Assembly: GCA_049965715.1 (NCBI GenBank)
Contig: JBMFWA010000006.1
Location: 1-64,000, forward strand
Direction: 5' to 3'
Source of the DNA: JAKAFX01 sp049965715
GTDB lineage: Archaea > Thermoplasmatota > Thermoplasmata > Thermoplasmatales > Thermoplasmataceae
Length of the DNA: 64,000 nucleotides
The notes beneath the pieces are model-generated. The model saw only the letters and a program-made list of their open reading frames with translations. It had not been told where the DNA came from and made no database searches. The stretch's first letter is position 1; each line of letters starts with the position of its first letter. Shown in pieces: positions 17,213 to 26,190 of the stretch. The position numbers and the translations under genes are program-made.

Positions 17213-18696
17213 GACCTGTCTTCATTGTTGTAGTTGAAGAAATATTCTTCGGATTTCTGGGAGATTGTTGTTTCCGATGATACCGCAGAATTCATGTTAC
17301 CATACTGCTTCTTTATCTTCTCTTCCACAGGCAGGTAGATCTTCAAGGCATCCTTGACATGCGAAACCTCTATAAGATTCGATTCCGAGAAAACAGCAAG
17401 ATCGCCAGCGGCTCTGATGAGTCCGCCAAGTTCCCTGAGCCTGAGCGTCAGGGAGTTATCTTTCCTTTCTATGATCTTTGCTCTTCTCCTCCCCTCATCT
17501 ATTACAAGGTTTGCGGCCTCTATTGACATGTGCGGTATCTTACCATCCATGTTTATCTCCTGTGCTATGAACTGAAGATATCGTATTCTGTTTTCCGGTG
17601 TGTCTGGAATAGTGGCATTCATCAGAACCTCGTAACCATTGCCGATTATTCTGGATCTGAGCGGGCTCAATATGTACTGCAAATCCTGGATATTGCAGGC
17701 AGCCACAAGTATGAAATCACAGGGAACCTTGTCAACCCTGACGCTGGCGCCTGCACTTTGTGGATTTCTTCCTGTGATTGGAAAAGATTTCTCCTGCATT
17801 GCAGTGAGTATTGATCTCTGCAGGTTTCCAAGATGGGTGACCTCATCTATGAAGAGAACACCCTCATGAGCCTCATGAACCGCGCCGGCCACAACTCTTT
17901 CATATGGGAGTGTCCCCAGCTGGGGATGACCTCCATACGGGTCATGCCTGACATCTCCAAGAAGCTCTGTTTCACTTGCTCCAGTTGCGAGCACGAATCC
18001 GGATCTGTCGATCGGGACTATGGCCTTGCTGGGGCTCTTCTTCTCAGCCTTGCGTCTCCTTTCCAGAGTTCTTTCATCAAGGACTCTTATCTGATCTCCC
18101 GCCCTTTCGTAAACCATTATCTCTTCTCGTTCTCCAACCTTGATGGTTGAGGTGACGCGATCCTGATTGTTCTGCACACCGAACGCCACGCCTATGACAT
18201 TGAAAACATCACCAAATGGACCAGAGTTCCCTGGCTGTATCTTTGGGGCTCCGCAGTGGGGGCAGGCAACATCTGTGTAGTTTGAATAAAAACCGCATTT
18301 CTGACACCTGTAACCAAGTCTCTCGGCAACGCTGTTTGGCGCATCTTTCGGGTCAATCAGCTGGCCCTCGAATGAAAAACTCTCATTCTTCTCAAGCGCA
18401 ATGTCCCTGAGAGTTTTTATCTCAAAAAATGGTCTTTCAGGATACTGCGGGTTATGAACAACCCTGATCTCCTGAGTTGGTCTTGGAATGTAGAATGAAA
18501 GTGCCTGGGCAATCATGGATTTCCCAACACCGGGCGGCCCCACCAATAAGAGGTGTCTCTTTTGAGAGGCAGCGATCCTTGCTATCTTGACAGCCTCATC
18601 CTGACCTATAATCCTCTCAAGTGGAGTTGCAGGTATCTTGACTGCAGAAGTGTCAAGTATATCTTTGCCCTCGGCGTTTACAAATGACGATCCCAG
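17203..18696 (-). CDS. LonB-like AAA+ ATPase without protease domain
   Basis: The protein resembles the ATPase part of archaeal LonB. Features are 'ERIIGQDEAV' before Walker A 'GPPGVGKS', 'GDVRHDPYGG', 'VAGAVHEAHEGVLFIDEV' (Walker B), and a helical lid ending near residue 440. Archaeal LonB (about 620-650 residues) has a membrane segment inserted in the ATPase and a Ser-Lys protease domain; neither is here. A zinc-ribbon-like insert with CxxC pairs (CQKC and CPHC) lies between the first strand and Walker B. The N-terminal LonB sequence continues upstream of the first TTG, with no ATG, GTG or TTG. I place the start at CTG 18696, eight bases after GAGG, giving 497 residues. It overlaps the end of dnaG by 19 bases. 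Probably an unfoldase, remodeller or chelatase-like ATPase. Confidence 0.65.
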   Translation of the reverse strand: MGSSFVNAEGKDILDTSAVKIPATPLERIIGQDEAVKIARIAASQKRHLLLVGPPGVGKSMIAQALSFYIPRPTQEIRVVHNPQYPERPFFEIKTLRDIALEKNESFSFEGQLIDPKDAPNSVAERLGYRCQKCGFYSNYTDVACPHCGAPKIQPGNSGPFGDVFNVIGVAFGVQNNQDRVTSTIKVGEREEIMVYERAGDQIRVLDERTLERRRKAEKKSPSKAIVPIDRSGFVLATGASETELLGDVRHDPYGGHPQLGTLPYERVVAGAVHEAHEGVLFIDEVTHLGNLQRSILTAMQEKSFPITGRNPQSAGASVRVDKVPCDFILVAACNIQDLQYILSPLRSRIIGNGYEVLMNATIPDTPENRIRYLQFIAQEINMDGKIPHMSIEAANLVIDEGRRRAKIIERKDNSLTLRLRELGGLIRAAGDLAVFSESNLIEVSHVKDALKIYLPVEEKIKKQYGNMNSAVSSETTISQKSEEYFFNYNNEDRSYE

Positions 18697-20006
18697 GTTA
18701 CCACCCTCAGTTCTGAAGGTTTTTTAGTAATATTTCCTCTCCTTACTCCGTAAATATTCTTTATGCCAACACTGTATGCCGCGTCAATCAGACGCTGGGA
18801 AACCACCCCGCCTGAAATAAGCGTGTGTGCCTCCTTTATATTAGCCAGTTTATCCGCAATTTCAGAAACAGGGATTGTGGCAATTATCCTGCCATCAGAG
18901 GAGTACACCTCTCCAACCTTGTCCTTCTGAAGCATTGCAGCACGCTTTTCAACATACTTCGGGTTTCCGAGATCGGGTTTGTTCTCCTCCTGATCTGCTG
19001 GAGGTTTCTCCGGAGCAGCCTGTTCGACGCTGGATTCCTGTCTCGGTACAGGAGTTTCGTGGCGCGGAGCCGGTTCTTCAGGCGGGAACTCCTCAGGTAC
19101 TTCCTTAACGACCTTCTTGCTACCGTTTGTCCTTTCGGCCTGGTTTTTCTCATTTAGCTCCTTTAGCTCCTCAGACATGCCTTTCATGGAAAGATACTGA
19201 CTGAGAGGGGTCTTGTAACGAAGCGCTTTCACAATCTGCTTGTAAGTCAATTCCTCGACCTCGGTTCCAGGAGGGGCTCTTGCAACAAAATCCACCTCTG
19301 CAACCTGCAGCATTTCTTTCAAAATTAAGTCTCCACCTCTGTCTCCATCCAGAAATACCGTGACTGTTCTTTCCTTAGACAGATTTTGCACCGTCTTTGG
19401 AATATCGGTACCCTGTACAGCTATGGTATTCTTTATACCATACTTCAGGAGGTTGAGTACATCGCTCCTTCCTTCAACCACAATTATGGAATCAGAATCC
19501 TTTAACGCAGGACCGGCTGGTAGTTTTTCTTCGCCGTAGGAAATTATCTCTCCCTTTTCCACCTGTTCTCTTACAGACTGTACAATGCTTTCAGAAACTC
19601 CCTTGCTCCCTTCCATCATTTTTTTGTATAACTGTTCTGCTCTCTCTGTTATCTTGTTTCTCTTCTGAATCCTTACATCCTCAAGGCTCTCAACCTCGAC
19701 CTTGGCCTTGCATGGCCCTATTCTATCTATTGTTTCCAGGGACGCTGCAAGTATTGAAGTTTCAACCTGATCCATCCCGGACGGGATAAGAACATGGCCT
19801 TCTGTACGTCCTTTCTTGCTGTCTATCTCTACTTCTATCCTTCCTATCTTACCGCCCTTCTGGAGGTCCCTAAGATCAAGTTCATCTCCGAGCAGTCCCT
19901 CTGTCTGGCCAAAAATAGCGCCAACCACATCGGGTTTCTCAACCACACCATCTGTGAATATCTTTGCTTTGATCAAGTATTTCGTTAAATTTGGATCTAC
20001 ATTCAT
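18678..20006 (-). CDS. dnaG: Archaeal DnaG primase
   Basis: Archaeal DnaG has a TOPRIM domain. It can make RNA primers and is also found with the archaeal exosome, where it promotes A-rich RNA recognition. The N-terminal 'DPNLTKYLIKAKI' and 'GAIFGQTEGLLG' motifs are diagnostic. The TOPRIM motifs are 'IIVVEGRSDV' and 'VFLDGDRGGD'. A Pro/Glu-rich low-complexity linker (about residues 290-350) precedes the C-terminal domain with 'GRIIATIPVSEI'. I prefer the ATG at 20006, preceded by AGGTGAGG; a GTG three codons earlier overlaps that site. The LonB-like gene follows and overlaps it. Confidence 0.93.
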   Translation of the reverse strand: MNVDPNLTKYLIKAKIFTDGVVEKPDVVGAIFGQTEGLLGDELDLRDLQKGGKIGRIEVEIDSKKGRTEGHVLIPSGMDQVETSILAASLETIDRIGPCKAKVEVESLEDVRIQKRNKITERAEQLYKKMMEGSKGVSESIVQSVREQVEKGEIISYGEEKLPAGPALKDSDSIIVVEGRSDVLNLLKYGIKNTIAVQGTDIPKTVQNLSKERTVTVFLDGDRGGDLILKEMLQVAEVDFVARAPPGTEVEELTYKQIVKALRYKTPLSQYLSMKGMSEELKELNEKNQAERTNGSKKVVKEVPEEFPPEEPAPRHETPVPRQESSVEQAAPEKPPADQEENKPDLGNPKYVEKRAAMLQKDKVGEVYSSDGRIIATIPVSEIADKLANIKEAHTLISGGVVSQRLIDAAYSVGIKNIYGVRRGNITKKPSELRVVTWDRHL

Positions 20007-20015
20007 AATCCTCAC

Positions 20016-20256
20016 CTAAGTAACGTTGAATGGGGAAATTGGTAGAACAGTCAATTGTACCGATTATCACCATTAAGTCAGATATATTCAAACGATATTT
20101 AATCTTACCGCGAGGTCATTCCTAATGAATGTCCAATATTTCTATTATGGCCGGGCAGGAAGGTTGCACAACACAATTCCATGTCAATCAGCAGGCAACG
20201 GTTAAGCACCCCTAATCCAAACATTATATAATAATAAGGAATTCACAGTACGACTT
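20016..20256. promoter_or_regulatory. Divergent promoters of dnaG and nfo-like gene
   Basis: The space separates dnaG (minus) from the TIM-barrel gene (plus). A TATA-like TTATATAA at 20225-20232 lies about 25 bases before the ATG at 20257, so that transcript is probably leaderless. A minus-strand TATA-like sequence (ATATTTAA region, about 20090-20100) could serve dnaG. No other gene is seen. Confidence 0.45.
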
Positions 20257-21279
20257 ATGATTAGATTCGGTATTGCCGGTATTCCCCTGACCAGTAAGGG
20301 TAGAACATTTATAGAATCTGTTGAAGATATAAACAATCTTGGTCTTAATGCGCTTGAAGTTCAGCTTCTCAGGGTAAATGTGGAGGAAAGGACCGCGATA
20401 GACTATGCAGGACAGACTCCAAGAGACATAGAGCAATCAATTATCGTGAACGTGCTCAGGCAGGACGAGGACGGAAATTATAACAGTATTGGAATAGAAA
20501 CCACAATAGAGGAAGATGACATAGTTCAGGAACTTTTCTGGAACATGGCAAAGAATTACGATGAATTGGAGGAAGGCGGGAAACTCGCAAAGGAACTTGA
20601 CGTTCAATTATCAATACACGCACCATACTACATGGATCTGCTTAATGAAGGGGAGATAGCAGAAAAATCCTATAATCACCTCAAATGGTCAATGATCATT
20701 GGAAGATCAATGATGGCCAGGAGAGTTATAACACATACCGGTTTTTATTTCGGCACGAAGAAGGAAAGTCTGGCAAGAGCAGTGAAGGTTTATGACAGGT
20801 TATCCAAAGAACTGCCCGCGGATGAGAAATATCCAAATGTCGGTGTGGAAACCTCGGGAAGGGAAGAAATATTCGGATCAGTCGCAGATCTAATGGGTTT
20901 ATCAAAGAAGGTTAAAAGCGTGGAACCAATTCTGAACATTCCGCATATTCACTCGGTCACAGGCGGATCTCTCATTGAGGTAAGGGATTTTGCTGATCTT
21001 CTTGAAGAATTCAGGAAGGTCGCAAAGGGCGATCTGTATCTGGAGTTTGCAGGCGTGGAATACGAGAACAAGAATGAGGTAAAACTCACTGCAATAAAGC
21101 ATGGGGATCTTAAATTCGAAACCCTCTCTGAATATATCGTAACCTACGATGACGACATGACAATAATTTCCATGTCACCCCTCCTGGAACACGATGCTCA
21201 ATACATGAACGTAATATTTCTGAGAACACTGGGGAGAAAAACCCAGAAGAAGACAGCTGTAAAGAAGAGTGAGGCGTAG
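20257..21279 (+). CDS. Endonuclease IV-like TIM-barrel protein
   Basis: The 340-residue protein has the AP endonuclease family 2 (xylose-isomerase-like) barrel, whose best known member cuts DNA at abasic sites using a tri-metal centre. Metal-ligand candidates are H in 'SIHAPYY', H in 'THTGFYFG', E in 'VETSG', the His pair in 'PHIHS', and E in 'LEFAG'. The fold is clear, but the spacing is unlike bacterial Nfo and the protein is longer, so a different nuclease or isomerase is possible. It sits upstream of DUF5611 and mevalonate 3-kinase in one run of genes, with four bases to the next start. Confidence 0.7.
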   Translation: MIRFGIAGIPLTSKGRTFIESVEDINNLGLNALEVQLLRVNVEERTAIDYAGQTPRDIEQSIIVNVLRQDEDGNYNSIGIETTIEEDDIVQELFWNMAKNYDELEEGGKLAKELDVQLSIHAPYYMDLLNEGEIAEKSYNHLKWSMIIGRSMMARRVITHTGFYFGTKKESLARAVKVYDRLSKELPADEKYPNVGVETSGREEIFGSVADLMGLSKKVKSVEPILNIPHIHSVTGGSLIEVRDFADLLEEFRKVAKGDLYLEFAGVEYENKNEVKLTAIKHGDLKFETLSEYIVTYDDDMTIISMSPLLEHDAQYMNVIFLRTLGRKTQKKTAVKKSEA

Positions 21280-21283
21280 GGTT

Positions 21284-21577
21284 ATGGGAAGAGAATATCC
21301 TGTTAAAAAAGGGTTCGCGCTTTCAATCGAAAGAATAAGTGAAGTGCTGAAGCCGCACTGCGTAAATTTGCAGATCAATGGGGATGAAATTACGTGCGGA
21401 TTTCCGGGCATGAAGAAGATAATCTTTAAAATCTCCGGGAAGAAGCTCTTTGTGGAAACAGAGACAGACAGGGAATTTAAAGATCCCCAGGAAACCATCA
21501 GGACATTCAACATCATTATTGAACAGATTACAGGTTATAACGCAAAGGAAAGAAAAAAACTGGCATCCAAGGAATGA
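21284..21577 (+). CDS. DUF5611-like small protein
   Basis: The 97-residue product resembles DUF5611, a small family known mainly from Thermoplasmata. The strongest feature is the C-terminal 'ITGYNAKERKKLASKE', close to the family's 'TGYTAKER' ending. The rest is alternating strands and short helices. I take the ATG at 21284, just after the preceding stop; a GTG at 21269 would overlap that gene. Function is not known. The conserved basic end could bind nucleic acid, which is only a guess. Confidence 0.65.
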   Translation: MGREYPVKKGFALSIERISEVLKPHCVNLQINGDEITCGFPGMKKIIFKISGKKLFVETETDREFKDPQETIRTFNIIIEQITGYNAKERKKLASKE

Positions 21578-21584
21578 TGAAATT

Positions 21585-22568
21585 TTGCAGAATACCGGAG
21601 AAGGCAGATGGGACAGATATGTATCTACGGTTGCATACCCAACCATTGGAATTATTCTGCTCGGCGGGATTTCAGACAAGATTCAGAGACGGCCTCTCCA
21701 TAATTCAGCAGGGATCGCCTACACAGGCATAGAAGACAAGATTGACGTTGAAACATCAGTCTTCTTCTCGGAAACCGAAACCGGAAAGGTCAACGGGGAA
21801 GAGGTAAAGGACACTGGAGACAGATCGCCGTTCAGAATACTCAGGAAGTACAGAGAATACATGAACGGAAAAGATCCAAGGAAACTCTCTTTTATATCAT
21901 CGAACTACGGCATCCTCAGCGGCAGTTCCGACGCAGCGGCAGCATCATTCGGCAAGGCTGTGGAGGCTTTATCTGAAACTAAACTTGACAGCGATGCACT
22001 TGAGGCAGACATGAGAATGATTTCAGAAAGTGCTGGAAGAAGCTACCACGGAGGCTTAACAATTACGGAAATAACGTCAGACAAAGCTGTCACAAGGACG
22101 CTGCTGGAAGCCCGGTATTTCCATGGTTACGAACTGGTGGGATGCAAATTCAGTTCAACACGGAACCCTTCGGACAGGATACACGAGAATGTTGTTAAGA
22201 ATCCCGCTTACAGCAAGAGGATAGAAAGTACAGGCAAGAAATCCGCAGCACTTGTAAACCTCGCAGAAGATAAGGATATAGAAGGGATATTCGATCTTGC
22301 AGGTGAAGACACACTGGAATATCATCGTCTGCTTGAATCTTCCGGGGTGTTTGTGATAACAGGTGAAATGAGAAAATTTATCACCCATCTTGATTCCATG
22401 AAAAAAGAAATCTGGCTGAATTATATCATAACAGGCGGCAGCAACGTATTTGTTGCTCTGAAGGAAAGGGATTCAAAATCGATCACATCACTTTCACAAA
22501 GCTTCGGTTTCAGTCCGGTAAGACTTAAGGTTGCAGGTCCTCCTGTGATCAGAAGCATCAGGAACTAG
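21585..22568 (+). CDS. Mevalonate 3-kinase
   Basis: This GHMP-type enzyme phosphorylates mevalonate at O3 in the Thermoplasma-type mevalonate route, upstream of a 3-phosphate 5-kinase and a bisphosphomevalonate decarboxylase. It resembles the Thermoplasma acidophilum enzyme along its whole length: 'AYPTIGIILLGG', 'PLHNSAGIAY', the glycine-rich GHMP motif 'ILSGSSDAAAAS', 'SESAGRSYHGGLTIT', 'RNPSDRIHENVV', 'FDLAGEDTLEYH' and 'ITGGSNVFVAL'. The family is homologous to diphosphomevalonate decarboxylase but lacks its decarboxylation role. The upstream frame is open but non-homologous, so the start is best placed at TTG 21585, giving 327 residues (about 318 in Thermoplasma). No other mevalonate-pathway kinase is in the window. 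Confidence 0.88.
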   Translation: MQNTGEGRWDRYVSTVAYPTIGIILLGGISDKIQRRPLHNSAGIAYTGIEDKIDVETSVFFSETETGKVNGEEVKDTGDRSPFRILRKYREYMNGKDPRKLSFISSNYGILSGSSDAAAASFGKAVEALSETKLDSDALEADMRMISESAGRSYHGGLTITEITSDKAVTRTLLEARYFHGYELVGCKFSSTRNPSDRIHENVVKNPAYSKRIESTGKKSAALVNLAEDKDIEGIFDLAGEDTLEYHRLLESSGVFVITGEMRKFITHLDSMKKEIWLNYIITGGSNVFVALKERDSKSITSLSQSFGFSPVRLKVAGPPVIRSIRN

Positions 22569-23391
22569 GTTTTTTAGGGCTGATGAACCTCCTGTAGGGG
22601 AAAAGAGTGATTATTAGTAGCGCAGCTATAGTGATTCCAAGGTATAACAGAGCATTGGCGGGAACAGGATTTTCTTCCTTCTGCAGTCCAAGATTCCAAA
22701 GTATTTCAAGTTTAATCGATCCAACCCAAGGGATCAGACCGTATGCGATCCCGATAATGTGCGACGTATTTACAGGCGGATCATAAAAACCCAGGAGATA
22801 ACTGCCTGCTATCTGATCCTGATCCGCGGCTGCATATGCATCCACAGCCTGCCCATCATAGGTTTTGAAATAGATATCATTTCCGGCGTTTCCCAGATTG
22901 TAATCTCCGGCGGTGATGTAGCCGCTGACGTTCCTGAACTGGGATATGAAGACGATGAGATTGCGGTGTGAATAGCCAATTCCCTTGAGAAGTATGTAGT
23001 TATAGTGTATAACTATCCAGCTCTGGCCATGGTATCCCTGCACCTCAGGAGTTCCATCATGCCAGTAAAGATAAAAAATGGGTCTGTGAATTATCAGTTC
23101 GCCATTCGGGGCCCGGTATATCATCACATTGCCAAATTCACCATAGTTCGAGTAATTATTATCCGAACCGGTTACATAAGTCTGAATATTAACCAGAGGG
23201 CTTGGTACTTTCTTGATAAACACCATATCTCCTGTATTCAAGACTCCTGGCACCCATTGCGACGAGTGCTGCATGCTTTCGGACGATACCACAGATACAG
23301 GGGGCCAGATTCCAGAATAGGCTGTTATAGAACCGAATACCACTATTAATGCCAGTATGGCAAATAGGGTCACAATACCACCCCTCTTCAT
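22558..23391 (-). CDS. Type I signal peptidase, archaeal
   Basis: The membrane-bound peptidase removes signal peptides from exported proteins. A hydrophobic N-terminal segment (about 6-26) precedes the catalytic Ser39 in 'SSESMQ'. The general base is His102 in 'ELIIHRPI', as in the ER/archaeal form that uses Ser-His instead of Ser-Lys. A long insertion (about 110-220) and a second membrane segment near 245-265 follow, then a basic tail. At 277 residues it is longer than most archaeal homologues. It ends convergent with the mevalonate 3-kinase gene, overlapping it by 11 bases. Confidence 0.85.
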   Translation of the reverse strand: MKRGGIVTLFAILALIVVFGSITAYSGIWPPVSVVSSESMQHSSQWVPGVLNTGDMVFIKKVPSPLVNIQTYVTGSDNNYSNYGEFGNVMIYRAPNGELIIHRPIFYLYWHDGTPEVQGYHGQSWIVIHYNYILLKGIGYSHRNLIVFISQFRNVSGYITAGDYNLGNAGNDIYFKTYDGQAVDAYAAADQDQIAGSYLLGFYDPPVNTSHIIGIAYGLIPWVGSIKLEILWNLGLQKEENPVPANALLYLGITIAALLIITLFPYRRFISPKKPSS

Positions 23392-23588
23392 TGTTCTGTG
23401 GGTAAGTGAAACAATGGAATAAAGATTTTATTGATTCAAATCCTTCATTCTCGAATGGGATTTAATCCTCAATTTTCAGTATGCATTATCGACTAGAAAT
23501 GGTTGGGCAAACGCCGCTGGTTATGTTATCAGGAAGCGCAGATTGATCAATCAAAAGGATTAAATCGGCAGATTCAATCAACACTTAC

Positions 23589-23753
23589 ATGGCTGACAAG
23601 AAGAACGAAGGCTTTCAATCTGGAGCCGGTTTAATCAGGTACTTTGAGGAGGAAGAAATCAAGGGACCTGCACTTGATCCTAAACTTGTGATCTATCTTG
23701 CAGTCGCTATTGCTGTCTCAGTTGAACTCCTGAAAATTTTCTTCCCGATCTGA
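23589..23753 (+). CDS. Sec61-beta subunit of the protein translocase
   Basis: This 54-residue gene encodes the small beta (SecG-type) subunit of the archaeal Sec61 channel. A polar N-terminus is followed by the family motif 'GLIRYFEEEE', 'GPALDPK', and one C-terminal membrane helix (about 34-53). The start is ATG at 23589 and the stop is TGA at 23751. It stands next to signal peptidase on the other strand, which fits a secretion role. Confidence 0.88.
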   Translation: MADKKNEGFQSGAGLIRYFEEEEIKGPALDPKLVIYLAVAIAVSVELLKIFFPI

Positions 23754-23820
23754 ATAGGATTAATGGTCCCGATCCAATGGATCATCAGTTTCCTGCCCTG
23801 GACAGGCTTTTTCGGCAATA

Positions 23821-23852
23821 CCTTAAATACTCAAACCTAAATACTAAGGTTT
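23821..23852 (+). promoter_or_regulatory. Paired TATA-like repeats upstream of DUF981 gene
   Basis: CCTTAAATACT (23821-23831) and CCTAAATACT (23836-23845) are near-direct repeats. AAACC and GGTTT arms (23833-23837 and 23848-23852) flank the second copy. The distance to the ATG (about 45-75 bases) suggests a promoter plus a possible regulator site. Confidence 0.35.
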
Positions 23853-23897
23853 CTGCTTAATTACGCGTGCCGGGATTGTGAGATTAAGGTGTAAAAA

Positions 23898-24482
23898 ATG
23901 ACATTTGTTGATCCATTGGCTATAATGCTGATAGGTTTGGCGATGGGCACTGCGATAGGAGCATTTTATTTCTTCTTCGCAGCAAGAGGTAACAAGGAAC
24001 AACTGAGAAGCCTGATATATCCTGCAATAGGAATCGGACTCTTTGATTTTGTAAGCGGGTTCTACATGTCCTTTGCCTGGCCGATGACCGGCTTCGCATA
24101 TGCTTACAACATGCTTTTCGGAGACCCGCTCCTTATGTTCGGGCTGCTGCTCACCATATCCGCGGTGATGCTGTATAAGGATATGCATCTTGGACTGATG
24201 CCGATGCTGGCTCTCCTGCTGGGTATCTATGTTCTGGTTGGAGCGTACAGCATAGTCACTCTTCATATGGAGAAGGGAAATGATCTCATAACCGCGATGG
24301 GTCTTTACCTGTTCGACGGTATCGGTGCGATACTGGCTCCCATTGCATATCTCAAGCCTCAGGCAAACAGTGCCAACAAATATCTATACTATCTGGAGTG
24401 GATTATACTTGGAATAGGTACGATCTTCGCACTGATTATAGGTTATTTGGCGCTGAACGGACATCTTGCAAGCCCGCCATAA
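23898..24482 (+). CDS. DUF981 family membrane protein
   Basis: The 194-residue protein has about six membrane helices and matches the DUF981 family seen in archaea. Signature pieces are 'GLFDFVSGFYMSF', 'AWPMTG' and 'NMLFGDPLLMFGLLL' near residues 50-85. The role is unknown; the fold is sometimes compared with small channel or gas-permeable families, without proof. AGGTG lies a few bases before the ATG. It ends against a T-rich stretch shared with the convergent radical SAM gene. Confidence 0.75.
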   Translation: MTFVDPLAIMLIGLAMGTAIGAFYFFFAARGNKEQLRSLIYPAIGIGLFDFVSGFYMSFAWPMTGFAYAYNMLFGDPLLMFGLLLTISAVMLYKDMHLGLMPMLALLLGIYVLVGAYSIVTLHMEKGNDLITAMGLYLFDGIGAILAPIAYLKPQANSANKYLYYLEWIILGIGTIFALIIGYLALNGHLASPP

Positions 24483-24522
24483 AAATTATTTCTTTAATTT
24501 ATTACTTTTTCTAATTTTTTTC
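24483..24522. terminator. T-rich bidirectional terminator
   Basis: The short space and start of overlap between the DUF981 gene (plus) and the radical SAM gene (minus) has runs of T (for example CTTTTTC and AATTTTTTT), fitting archaeal oligo-T termination. A-rich runs nearby would serve the opposite strand. Confidence 0.5.
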
Positions 24523-26190
24523 AAAACCTTTTTCAAGACCGATGAGATTTTTGTACCAGTATATCAGAAGGGAACTTCTTGTAAGTTTGTGTTTTTTGGA
24601 CCACTCAATATCCTTGTTCAGGTAAGAGAGGTGACTGTAAGTTCTTTTGTCCTTTTCATAATCTGAACCGACCATATACTTCTGAATGTTCTCAACTATG
24701 ATCTCTGCAGAGTGAGTATCTATAAGACCGGCGTCAACCCTCGCCTTTATCATCTCTATTTCAGATTTATAGGTCAGCCTCTCTATGTCATCCACGGACA
24801 TCCAGTCTGTATAATAATTGAGGAAATCTGTCCAGGATTTTCCATTTTCAAGCAGATTGTAGTAGTCGTCTATTGTCCTGGCAGTGATATGGAATCCATA
24901 TTTGTCAGGCTTCTCATAAATCAGCGAACCCGGATCTATGAAAGGAGTCAGGGGCGAGATAAAGACGTAAATCGGCATCTTGTTCGGGGTATGCCTTATG
25001 GTAAGGGCCTTTGCATACTCAATGTCTGCGTCAAGCTCCTTCTCCCCCTGCTGGCTGATACCGAGGGTGAAATATACGTCAAACTTTTTGCAGCCAAGTT
25101 CTGCTGCGTTGTCAATGCTTTTTTCAAGTTCAGCATTAGTATATTCCCTGCCATTGTATCTTCTTATATGTTCGCTGGAGCTTTCCGGGGATATCTCAAC
25201 AGCGAAGTCATCGAACGTTCTGCTCAACGCATAAAGATAATCACGGGCGGGGGGTTTGAAATATTCAGTAAGAATTGGTATTGTGATTCTTCTTTCCTTA
25301 ACCTCCCTGAACAATTCTGAATAAAATTTCTCCCCTGCAAGATTAATGTCGCCTGCAACGAATATCGGAGACCCAAGAATTTCCTGGGCAAGCTCAATCT
25401 CTTCTGCGATAACAGAAGGGCTCCTGAATACGGGAGAAAAGCCGAAAAAGTTGTTCCTGTATGCAAAGTTTGATCCTCCGCAAAAACTGCAGTTGAACTG
25501 GCAACCATGCTCTATTATTGTCACTGCTTCAGGATTGTTTATCCAGTCTGCGTAAGGCAGATGGCCCTTGATGTCATGGTATCTTATGGCATTCCTCATG
25601 AGCAGTTTGTAGTCGAGGAAGACCTTGTCCATCGAATTCTCCCGCGACGTTGGATTTGTTTTTATCAGACCGTTCTGCCTGTAAACAAGGTTTGGCACGT
25701 TTTCCAGTCCTCTTCCCACTTCCAGTGAATCCAGAAGTTTCATGGTGCTGTATTCCTGAAAATCACCCTTCAGGACGAAGTCGACCTCAGGATATGTCTT
25801 AAGGATCTGATCCGAGAAATAGCTTGCAGAAAATCCTCCCAGCAACACAGGTTTATCAGGATGGATTTTCTTGAGCATCCTTGCAACCTTTACAGCTCCC
25901 TGCACATGAGGAAGCCAGTGAAGATCTATACCGTACACTTCACTTTCAATGGAACGCAGATATTTCTCCACGTCAAATTTCTTTGACATTACCATCATCG
26001 TGGCCACGTTGCATATCCTTGAGTTATATCCGTTCTTTATGAGGTAGGAGAGCATGCTGATGAAGCCCACAGGATACATCTCAAAAATTGGTGTAGACGG
26101 AACAACATCACTTATAGGCCCTGCTTTAAGTTCTCTTTTACGGAAATCGTAGATACTCGGAGGATGAATTAAAGCAAGGTCAGCTTTCAA
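24511..26190 (-). CDS. B12-binding radical SAM protein, Ta0216-like
   Basis: The 559-residue protein has an N-terminal cobalamin-binding-type domain (about 1-180, with 'LLGGFSASYF') followed by a radical SAM core. The cluster motif is C230-x3-C234-x2-C237 in 'HGCQFNCSFCGG'. SAM-side features follow, including 'EISPESSSEHIRRYNG' and 'GCKKFDVYFTLGI'. The overall form fits a family of archaeal B12-radical SAM proteins whose name derives from Thermoplasma Ta0216. Such enzymes usually methylate unactivated carbons. The substrate is unknown and no biosynthetic cluster surrounds it. The N-terminal domain lacks an obvious DxHxxG motif, so cobalamin might bind base-off without a protein His. Confidence 0.82.
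   Translation of the reverse strand: MKADLALIHPPSIYDFRKRELKAGPISDVVPSTPIFEMYPVGFISMLSYLIKNGYNSRICNVATMMVMSKKFDVEKYLRSIESEVYGIDLHWLPHVQGAVKVARMLKKIHPDKPVLLGGFSASYFSDQILKTYPEVDFVLKGDFQEYSTMKLLDSLEVGRGLENVPNLVYRQNGLIKTNPTSRENSMDKVFLDYKLLMRNAIRYHDIKGHLPYADWINNPEAVTIIEHGCQFNCSFCGGSNFAYRNNFFGFSPVFRSPSVIAEEIELAQEILGSPIFVAGDINLAGEKFYSELFREVKERRITIPILTEYFKPPARDYLYALSRTFDDFAVEISPESSSEHIRRYNGREYTNAELEKSIDNAAELGCKKFDVYFTLGISQQGEKELDADIEYAKALTIRHTPNKMPIYVFISPLTPFIDPGSLIYEKPDKYGFHITARTIDDYYNLLENGKSWTDFLNYYTDWMSVDDIERLTYKSEIEMIKARVDAGLIDTHSAEIIVENIQKYMVGSDYEKDKRTYSHLSYLNKDIEWSKKHKLTRSSLLIYWYKNLIGLEKGFEKN

Noticed and set aside
18825..19157. Open frames on both strands over the dnaG linker
   Set aside because: They arise from the low-complexity Pro/Glu-rich coding region of dnaG.
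23821..23845. Repeat pair as a CRISPR start
   Set aside because: Only two short, unequal copies with four bases between them; they fit TATA-like promoter elements.
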